The notes below the pieces were generated by a model, which saw only the letters and a program-made list of their open reading frames with translations, did no database searches and had not been told where the DNA came from. A stretch of 64,000 nt of DNA from Bacillota bacterium (GTDB lineage Bacteria > Bacillota > Clostridia > Christensenellales > Christensenellaceae): contig JAEWMJ010000049.1 in assembly GCA_023393165.1 (NCBI GenBank), forward strand, positions 62,001 through 126,000, written 5' to 3'. Positions 57,872 to 64,000 of this stretch are shown one piece after another. How positions within the stretch are numbered: position 1 is the stretch's first letter; every line of letters begins with the position of its first letter. Position numbers and translations under genes: made by a program.

Positions 57872-58747
57872 ATGAAAAGCATGACGGGATTCGGCAAAAG
57901 TGAAATAACAAAGGATGGAAGAAAAATCCGGGTGGAGATCAAAAGTGTAAACCACAGGTTTCTGGATATCAACATTCGTATGCCCCGGTTCCTGCTTTTC
58001 CTGGAAGACGAGATCCGCAAATATTTGAAAACCGTACTCGCCCGCGGCAGAGTGGACGTGTTTGTGAATTATTCGTCCGAGCTTTCCGACGCCAAAAAAG
58101 TTGTGGTGGATATGCCCATGATCCATGGGTATTACAGCGCAGCAGCCGAAATAGAAAAAACGCTTGGTGTACAGAATAATTTAAATGCCGCGGAGCTTTT
58201 AAAACTTCCGGATGCTGTCACGTTCGAAGAAAACGATGCTGATGTGGAGATTATCAAAGAGTTGCTTTTGTCAACGGTACGCGCCGCAGCGGAAGAACTT
58301 TTGGCAGCACGGGAGGCAGAAGGTGCAGAACTTCTGGTGGATGTTAATCAAAGGCTTAAGCAGATACTGCAGCTTGCGGATGATATTGCCAAAAAAGAGG
58401 AAGTTGTGCTGGAAGAATACAGGGTGAAGCTGAAAGAAAGGATATCAGACCTTCTGGACGGCGCACAGGCGGATGAAAACCGGCTGGCGCAGGAGGTTGC
58501 CATTTTTGCGGACCGATGCAATATTACCGAGGAAGTAGTCCGTATCCGCAGCCATGTGGAGCAGTTTTCAGTTGCTGCCGGCAGCGGGTTGCCGCAGGGA
58601 CGCAACCTGGATTTCATTGTACAGGAGCTTAATAGGGAATTCAATACCATCGGCTCTAAATCGAGCGACGCCGGGATTACAAAGATGGTTATAAACGGCA
58701 AGGTAGAGATAGAAAAAATCAGAGAACAAATTCAGAATCTGGAATAG
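57872..58747 (+). CDS. yicC: YicC/YloC family endoribonuclease
   Basis: YicC-family proteins are reported to be RNA-cleaving enzymes linked to stationary phase. The 291-residue protein starts MKSMTGFGKSEI, the family hallmark, then EIKSVNHRFLDINIRMP near residue 23. The C-terminal domain has the DUF1732 signature QGRNLDFIVQELNREFNTIGSK near 245, shown in its core positions. It opens an operon that runs to fmt, in the order yicC-remA-gmk-rpoZ-coaBC-priA-def-fmt seen widely in Firmicutes. Confidence 0.95.
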   Translation: MKSMTGFGKSEITKDGRKIRVEIKSVNHRFLDINIRMPRFLLFLEDEIRKYLKTVLARGRVDVFVNYSSELSDAKKVVVDMPMIHGYYSAAAEIEKTLGVQNNLNAAELLKLPDAVTFEENDADVEIIKELLLSTVRAAAEELLAAREAEGAELLVDVNQRLKQILQLADDIAKKEEVVLEEYRVKLKERISDLLDGAQADENRLAQEVAIFADRCNITEEVVRIRSHVEQFSVAAGSGLPQGRNLDFIVQELNREFNTIGSKSSDAGITKMVINGKVEIEKIREQIQNLE

Positions 58748-58758
58748 GAGGAGTGTAC

Positions 58759-59019
58759 ATGTCAATAAAACTGATTAACATCGGATTCGGAAATATCGTA
58801 AACGCAAACCGTGTAATTGCGATCGTCAGCCCCGAATCTGCTCCCATCAAAAGGATTATAACAGATGCCCGTGCCAACGGCGTATTGATCGACGCGACAT
58901 ACGGCCGGCGAACCCGAGCGGTAGTGATCACGGACAGCGAGCACGTGATATTATCGGCTGTTCAGCCTGAGACCGTTTCGCACCGTATCGTTTCCAAAGA
59001 CGACATGCAGGAGGAATAA
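58759..59019 (+). CDS. remA: Extracellular matrix regulator RemA (DUF370)
   Basis: RemA is an oligomeric DNA-binding regulator; in Bacillus subtilis it activates biofilm matrix operons. The 86-residue product has the family sequence INIGFGNIVNANRVIAIVSP at the start and the GRRTRAVVITDSEHVILSA segment near residue 48. ATG 58759 follows GGAGGAG. GTG 58753 is in frame but lies too close. Position between yicC and gmk is conserved in Firmicutes. Its targets here cannot be told from this window. Confidence 0.94.
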   Translation: MSIKLINIGFGNIVNANRVIAIVSPESAPIKRIITDARANGVLIDATYGRRTRAVVITDSEHVILSAVQPETVSHRIVSKDDMQEE

Positions 59020-59633
59020 TGGGAAAAGGACTATTGATTGTTATTTCCGGTCCTTCGGGAGCGGGCAAGGGTACGGTGATTGCAGAACTCATAAAGCAAA
59101 AGGATATCGAGGCGGAAGTTTCGATATCATGCACGACCCGTTCCCCCAGGGGAACCGAAGTCGACGGCGTAAACTATTTTTTCAAAACAGAAGAAGAATT
59201 TCAAAAAATGATCGACGGCGCGGAATTTTTAGAACATGCGCATGTATTCGGAAAATACTACGGAACTCCAAAATCTTATGTACTGGATAAACTCGGCGCC
59301 GGGCGGAACGTGATACTGGAGATAGACGTGCAGGGCGCCATGCAGATCAAACAAAATTTTCCGGAAGCGGTTCTCATATTTATCGTTCCGCCAAGTATGA
59401 ATGAGTTATATAAAAGGTTATCCGGTAGGAACACAGAAACCCAGGAACTGATTAAAAAACGTTATCATATGGCCAAAGGTGAAATCGAATTTGCACGGAA
59501 GTACGATTATGTAGTTTCCAACAATACGGTCGCACAGGCTGTTGAAGATATAGAATGCATTATTAAAACGGTAAAAATGGATCCCGCACGGACGGACATC
59601 ATACAAAGACTTTTAGCTGAAGGAGAAATATAA
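59019..59633 (+). CDS. gmk: Guanylate kinase
   Basis: Gmk converts GMP to GDP with ATP. The 204-residue protein has P-loop SGPSGAGKGT near residue 10, TTRSPRGTEVDGVNYFF near 38 (GMP binding) and EFLEHAHVFGKYYGTPKS near 68, followed by VILEIDVQGAMQIK. The start ATG shares its A with the remA stop codon. An all-standard gene, one base of overlap at both ends. Confidence 0.97.
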   Translation: MGKGLLIVISGPSGAGKGTVIAELIKQKDIEAEVSISCTTRSPRGTEVDGVNYFFKTEEEFQKMIDGAEFLEHAHVFGKYYGTPKSYVLDKLGAGRNVILEIDVQGAMQIKQNFPEAVLIFIVPPSMNELYKRLSGRNTETQELIKKRYHMAKGEIEFARKYDYVVSNNTVAQAVEDIECIIKTVKMDPARTDIIQRLLAEGEI

Positions 59634-59839
59634 TGATACATAAAGAAATTAATTATCTTTTAAGCAAGGTGGATTGCCGCTATACGCTGGTTGTTGAAAC
59701 AGCGAAGCGCGCACGCCAGCTGATTGACGGCGCATCATCGCTGACCGATAGCGTGGAAAATAATTTCGTATCCCAGGCGGTTAATGAGATCGAACAGGAT
59801 AAAGTCACATACTTCAGGTCAGCAGACGGTATAAAATAG
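59633..59839 (+). CDS. rpoZ: RNA polymerase omega subunit
   Basis: Omega helps assemble and stabilise RNA polymerase by binding beta-prime. The 68-residue protein contains SKVDCRYTLVVETAKRARQL and the C-terminal VSQAVNEIEQDKVTY region, the usual short Firmicutes form. It overlaps gmk and coaBC by one base each. The position between gmk and coaBC is the standard one. Confidence 0.93.
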   Translation: MIHKEINYLLSKVDCRYTLVVETAKRARQLIDGASSLTDSVENNFVSQAVNEIEQDKVTYFRSADGIK

Positions 59840-61026
59840 TGTTTCAGGGTAAAAACATCCTGCTGGGCGTAACCGGCGGGATTGCCGCATACAAAGCGGC
59901 GGCGGTTGCCAGCGCGTTTCGTAAAGAGGGAGCAAATGTCCAGGTCGTAATGACAAAAAATGCCCTGGAGTTTATAACGCCGCTTACTTTTGAAACACTG
60001 ACCAATAATCCAGTGATCACAGATACATTTAGGCATGAATCGGCTTGGGACGTGGCGCATGTATCTTTAGCAAAAAAGACAGATTTGGCTGTCATTGCTC
60101 CTGCAACTGCAAACATCATCGCGAAAATGGCTGCAGGACTGGCGGATGACATGCTTTCAACAACTTACCTTGCGCTCCGGTGTCCGGTATTCGTAGCACC
60201 TGCTATGAACACAGCCATGTTTGAAAATAGAGTTGTTCAGCAAAACATCGAAAAGATCAAATTGCAGGGCTGTCATATTATAGAACCGGGTATGGGTTTT
60301 CTTGCCTGCGGGGATACGGGTACCGGAAGGATGGCTGAACCCGAACAGATAATAGAAACGATAAAAAACTTTTTGGCGCAAAAACAGGACTTTAAAGGAA
60401 TTCCGATGACGATTACCGCAGGACCGACCATCGAGCCTATCGACCCGGTGCGTTATTTATCCAACCGCTCGTCCGGCAAAATGGGGTATGCGCTCGCTAA
60501 AGCCGCTCGTGACAGGGGCGCGGATGTGACTCTCATTTCAGGTCCGGTATCCTTAAAGCCTCCGGAAGGCGTGAACGTGATGAAAGTACAAAGTGCGGGG
60601 GATATGTACGACGCGGTTATGCAAAATAAAAATACTGCAAAAATTATTATCAAATGCGCCGCTGTCGCGGATTATACGCCCGTCACCGTTTCGGTCAATA
60701 AAATTAAAAAAGAAAACGAAATGACGCTGCGCTTAGAGGCAACAAAGGATATACTGCGGGAGCTTGGCGCAAATAAATCATATTATCTTGTGGGGTTCGC
60801 AGCAGAGACCCAAAATGTGATAGGGTACGCAAAGAAAAAGCTTGCAGAAAAAAATCTGGACATGATCGTGGCAAACGACGTTTCAGGCGAGGAAACCGGG
60901 TTTAATTCAGATAAAAATAAGGTGGTTATTATTACAAAAAGCGGTAAGGAACTGCATCTGGACTCGGATTTTAAAGAAATAATAGCAAATCGGATATTGG
61001 ATGAGATCATAGAAGAATACGTTTGA
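59839..61026 (+). CDS. coaBC: Bifunctional phosphopantothenoylcysteine decarboxylase/ligase CoaBC (Dfp)
   Basis: CoaBC performs two steps of coenzyme A synthesis. The N-terminal flavoprotein CoaC domain has LLGVTGGIAAYKAA near residue 8, the catalytic His in AWDVAHVSLAK near 74, and APAMNTAMF near 117. The C-terminal CoaB domain starts near 185 with ITAGPTIEPIDPVRYLSNRS and SGKMGYALA, with KIKKENEMTLRL-like segment K-I-K. A GTG start is used, sharing a base with the rpoZ stop. Confidence 0.95.
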   Translation: MFQGKNILLGVTGGIAAYKAAAVASAFRKEGANVQVVMTKNALEFITPLTFETLTNNPVITDTFRHESAWDVAHVSLAKKTDLAVIAPATANIIAKMAAGLADDMLSTTYLALRCPVFVAPAMNTAMFENRVVQQNIEKIKLQGCHIIEPGMGFLACGDTGTGRMAEPEQIIETIKNFLAQKQDFKGIPMTITAGPTIEPIDPVRYLSNRSSGKMGYALAKAARDRGADVTLISGPVSLKPPEGVNVMKVQSAGDMYDAVMQNKNTAKIIIKCAAVADYTPVTVSVNKIKKENEMTLRLEATKDILRELGANKSYYLVGFAAETQNVIGYAKKKLAEKNLDMIVANDVSGEETGFNSDKNKVVIITKSGKELHLDSDFKEIIANRILDEIIEEYV

Positions 61027-61038
61027 GGGGTTTTTTAT

Positions 61039-63225
61039 TTGTACGCAAAAGTCATTGTGGATATATCTCATTCGAAGGTAGATAAATTTTTTGAATACAA
61101 AGTGCCCGAAGGGATTGATATTTGTACTGGTTCGCGGGTAAGGGTGCCGTTTGCAAATAAAACAATAGACGGAGTTGTACTGGAATTATCGGATGCCTGT
61201 GATTTTGACGAGAGCAAGATCAAACAGGTATCTTGTGTTTTAGACCCTTTTGCGGCGTTTACCCCCGAACAGATTGATCTCGCTTATTATATCAGGGAAA
61301 AATACAATACCACGCTTGCATCCGCGCTTCGGCTGATGATTCCCGCACAGATCCGTCATAAAAAATTACATGCAAAAACCCAAAAAAAAGTTTACCTGAA
61401 TATTGGCTTAAGCGAGGCTAAAAAAAGTCTGGTTGGCAAAAATGGAAATATAAAATATCCCCGGCAGGCAGAAGCGCTGGAAGCCCTGGATAAGAAAGAC
61501 GGGATGCCTGCAGCCAGTTTCAATCCGTCGGCTTTGAAAAGTCTTGAGCAAAAAGGATTCATAACAATAAGAGAGGAGCAGGTCGACCGGCCGCCATTTA
61601 AGGATGAAATCCGTATTGCGGAAGATTTCCGCCTGACAGAAAGACAGGAATATGTGCTGGATCAGATTTTAAAAAAACCGGGTGGGCTTTTTTTGCTGCA
61701 TGGCGTAACCGGCAGCGGTAAAACCGAAGTATATACCAGAGTGATACGCGACTGCCTTGTACGCGGAAAAAGCGCAATAATGCTGGTGCCCGAGATTTCC
61801 CTGACTCCCCAGACCTACCTGTTTTTAAAACAGCGGTTTTCAGAAGAGATCGCGGTATTTCATTCGGGACTTTCCGCAGGGGAACGGTATGAAGAATGGC
61901 TTCGGGTCCGGCAGGGGAAGGTCAGAATTGTACTCGGTGCGCGCTCGGCTGTATTTGCGCCTGTAGATAACCTCGGTGTGATCATTATAGACGAGGAGCA
62001 CGAAAACAGCTATCAGTCTGATAATTATCCAAATTATACGGCTGCGGAGATTGCGGAAAAACGCTGTGCACTTACCGGCGCAACGCTGCTGCTGGGAAGC
62101 GCGACGCCTTCCATCGAGACATACTATTCTGCCGAGACTGGAAAATATACCCTGCTCAAAATGCCTGACCGTGTCGGCAACCTGCAGCTCCCGCGGGTTA
62201 CAATCGTAGATATGCGGGAAGAAATCAAAAAGGGGAATACCACCGCCATCAGCGGCACATTATATAACGAGATCGATAAAACTTTGCAACTGGGCAAACA
62301 GGCTATGCTGTTTTTAAACCGGCGCGGATATTCCACGTTTGTGATGTGCCGTGCCTGTGGATACACAATACGCTGCGAGGCATGCGACGTCACAATGACC
62401 TACCATAAGGCAGAAAACCGCCTGAAATGCCACTACTGCGGCCGCAGCCAGGAAGTCCCGGGCGTCTGTCCGGAATGCGGGAAGCCTTATCTGAAATACT
62501 TTGGTTTGGGTACGCAGCAGGTAGAGGAACAGATATTGAGTCTTTTTCCCGGAGTTCGGATCATTCGGATGGACCTTGATACCATGACAACAAAGGATGC
62601 CCACAGGAAAGTATACCATGATTTTCTGGATCAGAAAGCGGATATTTTGATCGGCACGCAAATGATAACAAAGGGGTTCGATTTTGAAAACGTCCGTTTG
62701 TCCGGTATTCTGGCTGCAGAAACAATGCTGAATATTCCGGATTACAGAAGTTCCGAACGTGCGTTTATGCTGATCACACAGGTAGCGGGCAGAGCGGGAA
62801 GAAAAGAACCCGGAGAAGTGGTTTTGCAGACATACCATCCGCAGAACTACGCGGTCAGACATGCAGAAACCCACGATTACGAAGGATTCTATGAAGAAGA
62901 GCTTGAACTCCGGCGGATCGCAAAACTGCCGCCATTTACGGCTCTTCTACAGATACAGTTTTCGGGTAAAAGCGAGGATAAGACTATTGCGGCGGTCAGG
63001 GATTTTCTTCGTAAAATACATTTTGCCCTGGGTGAAGATAAAAATGATATAATATCTATAAGGGCCGGAGAATCGCCCATAAAAAGAATTAACAAAATGG
63101 CACGTTATACGGTTTATTTGAATATGAAGAAAGAAAACGGAATTGGCATAAAAAAAGTTATAGAATGTTTTCACAATGCGGAATATGACGACGTGCTTGT
63201 GGGGATGGACAGCAATCCACTTTAA
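61039..63225 (+). CDS. priA: Primosomal protein N' (replication restart helicase PriA)
   Basis: PriA reloads the replisome at stalled forks. The 728-residue protein has the N-terminal DNA-binding domain (VIVDISHSKVDKFFEYKVP), Walker A HGVTGSGKTEVYTR near residue 228, DEEHENSYQ near 315, the zinc cysteines (CRACGYTIRCEAC, CHYCGRS, CPECG) between residues 435 and 480, then IGTQMITKGFDF and QVAGRAGR. The start is TTG 61039, chosen as it alone gives the conserved N-terminus. It begins 12 bases after coaBC. Confidence 0.95.
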   Translation: MYAKVIVDISHSKVDKFFEYKVPEGIDICTGSRVRVPFANKTIDGVVLELSDACDFDESKIKQVSCVLDPFAAFTPEQIDLAYYIREKYNTTLASALRLMIPAQIRHKKLHAKTQKKVYLNIGLSEAKKSLVGKNGNIKYPRQAEALEALDKKDGMPAASFNPSALKSLEQKGFITIREEQVDRPPFKDEIRIAEDFRLTERQEYVLDQILKKPGGLFLLHGVTGSGKTEVYTRVIRDCLVRGKSAIMLVPEISLTPQTYLFLKQRFSEEIAVFHSGLSAGERYEEWLRVRQGKVRIVLGARSAVFAPVDNLGVIIIDEEHENSYQSDNYPNYTAAEIAEKRCALTGATLLLGSATPSIETYYSAETGKYTLLKMPDRVGNLQLPRVTIVDMREEIKKGNTTAISGTLYNEIDKTLQLGKQAMLFLNRRGYSTFVMCRACGYTIRCEACDVTMTYHKAENRLKCHYCGRSQEVPGVCPECGKPYLKYFGLGTQQVEEQILSLFPGVRIIRMDLDTMTTKDAHRKVYHDFLDQKADILIGTQMITKGFDFENVRLSGILAAETMLNIPDYRSSERAFMLITQVAGRAGRKEPGEVVLQTYHPQNYAVRHAETHDYEGFYEEELELRRIAKLPPFTALLQIQFSGKSEDKTIAAVRDFLRKIHFALGEDKNDIISIRAGESPIKRINKMARYTVYLNMKKENGIGIKKVIECFHNAEYDDVLVGMDSNPL

Positions 63226-63243
63226 TATTTGTGAGGAGATAAT

Positions 63244-63711
63244 ATGGCGTTCAGAAACATATTGGTAGACGAAAATCCAAGATTAAGAAAAAAAAGCAAG
63301 CCGGTTGAAAAATTCGACACAAAGTTACATCAATTGTTGGACGATATGGCGGAAACAATGTATGAAGCTAAAGGGCTTGGGCTGGCGGCTCCTCAGGTTG
63401 GCGTACTTCGCCGGGCGGTCGTAATAGACGTGGGGGAAGGGTTGATTGAACTCATAAACCCTGTTATCGTCAAAGCGGAAGGCCAGCAGCGGGAAGAGGA
63501 AGGATGCCTTTCACTGCCGGAAAAGCAGGGAATCGTTCTTAGGCCTGCAAAAGTAACAGTACACGCTCTGAACCGGGACGGGAAAAACATCAAATTGACA
63601 GGAGAAGGCTTGCTTGCACGCGCGCTCTGCCATGAAATTGATCATCTGGAGGGAGTCCTGTTCATCGATAAGATGATTGCAAGGACGGATAATTCACATG
63701 GAAAAAGATGA
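63244..63711 (+). CDS. def: Peptide deformylase
   Basis: Def removes the formyl group from new proteins. The 155-residue protein carries all three family motifs: GLGLAAPQVG near residue 43, EEGCLSLPE near 86 (metal Cys) and LCHEIDHLEGVLF near 128 (HExxH with two metal His). GAGGAG precedes the ATG. It overlaps fmt by 14 bases. Confidence 0.97.
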   Translation: MAFRNILVDENPRLRKKSKPVEKFDTKLHQLLDDMAETMYEAKGLGLAAPQVGVLRRAVVIDVGEGLIELINPVIVKAEGQQREEEGCLSLPEKQGIVLRPAKVTVHALNRDGKNIKLTGEGLLARALCHEIDHLEGVLFIDKMIARTDNSHGKR

Positions 63712-64000
63712 CTTAAAAATAGTGTTTATGGGTACGCCGGACTTTGCGCTGCCCAGCCTGCGCATGCTGCATAAAGAAGGTTTCCGTGTGGCTGCGGTTT
63801 TTACACAGCCGGACAGGCAGACCGGACGGGGGCATAAGATGCTGCCTCCGCCTGTAAAATTGCTGGCGGAAGAACTATCCATACCTGTTTTCCAGTTTGA
63901 GAAGGTCCGCAGGCCCGAGGGCGTAGAAGTTCTGAAAAACCTTGCGCCCGACCTGCTTGTTACCGCAGCTTACGGCCAGATACTGACGCAGGAAATCCTT
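63698..64000 (+). CDS. fmt: Methionyl-tRNA formyltransferase, 3' end missing
   Basis: Fmt formylates initiator Met-tRNA and is the functional partner of Def. The visible 101 residues start MEKDDLKIVFMGTPDFALPS, with the formyltransferase start motif, then TQPDRQTGRGHK near residue 41, PPPVKLLAEE near 56 and PDLLVTAAYGQIL near 85, just before the catalytic His region, which lies beyond the window edge. The frame is open at 64000. ATG 63698 overlaps the end of def; no strong Shine-Dalgarno is visible, consistent with coupling. Confidence 0.95.
   Translation, partial: MEKDDLKIVFMGTPDFALPSLRMLHKEGFRVAAVFTQPDRQTGRGHKMLPPPVKLLAEELSIPVFQFEKVRRPEGVEVLKNLAPDLLVTAAYGQILTQEIL

Overview
The window reads as chromosome of an anaerobic, fermentative, endospore-forming member of the Clostridia (Firmicutes). 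The grounds are spoIVA and a PdaB-like deacetylase (sporulation), a bifurcating-type [FeFe] hydrogenase with its accessory genes, strong AGGAGG ribosome binding sites, a CIRCE element before groESL, GatCAB, remA, and the classic Firmicutes order rimP-nusA-ylxR-ylxQ-infB-rbfA-nrnA-truB-ribF-rpsO-pnp. I cannot place it below class level from sequence alone. No tRNA, rRNA, CRISPR array or intact insertion sequence was seen.

Layout: (1) 1-3335, der (5' end cut off), plsY and spoIVA, with gpsA absent from its usual place. (2) 3354-14816, the translation/RNA operon from rimP to pnp, with sigma-A type promoters before rimP and rpsO, a leader hairpin before rimP, a structured rpsO leader and a terminator-like hairpin between rpsO and pnp. 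(3) 14982-17604, M16 peptidase, all-alpha dUTPase-type protein and a metallo-beta-lactamase-fold protein. (4) 17752-19370, an accessory patch: divergent HxlR regulator and degenerate SDR protein, a compact palindromic element, and a frameshifted, truncated Maff2-like gene that looks like debris of an integrative conjugative element. (5) 19370-21404, groES-groEL on the minus strand under CIRCE, then a 600-base hairpin-rich non-genic patch carrying an inverted duplicated gene fragment. (6) 22005-31942, dCMP deaminase, a SPOR-domain protein and a large hydrogen-metabolism locus. This locus has a sensory-type (group C-like) [FeFe] hydrogenase homologue flanked by DRTGG, HATPase and PHP proteins, followed by a complete hydrogenase operon (NuoE-like, HATPase, 2Fe-2S protein, NuoF-like HydB, catalytic HydA). 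(7) 32033-38711, a Gfo/Idh oxidoreductase, superoxide dismutase and a type IIA topoisomerase pair. (8) 38821-48345, a LacI-regulated sugar locus with two URO-D-superfamily paralogues, a mutarotase, a ribose-type ABC transporter, a TIM-barrel isomerase and a PfkB kinase. (9) 48474-64000, housekeeping genes: pdaB-like, ssb-like, yerC, pcrA, ligA, gatCAB, yicC, remA, gmk, rpoZ, coaBC, priA, def and fmt (3' end cut off).

The parts most worth a second look are the sensory-hydrogenase locus, in which the two hydrogenase homologues carry complementary substitutions in the same H-cluster motif; the LacI sugar locus with paired URO-D proteins but no corrinoid protein; and the mobile-element debris and palindromes on both sides of groESL.
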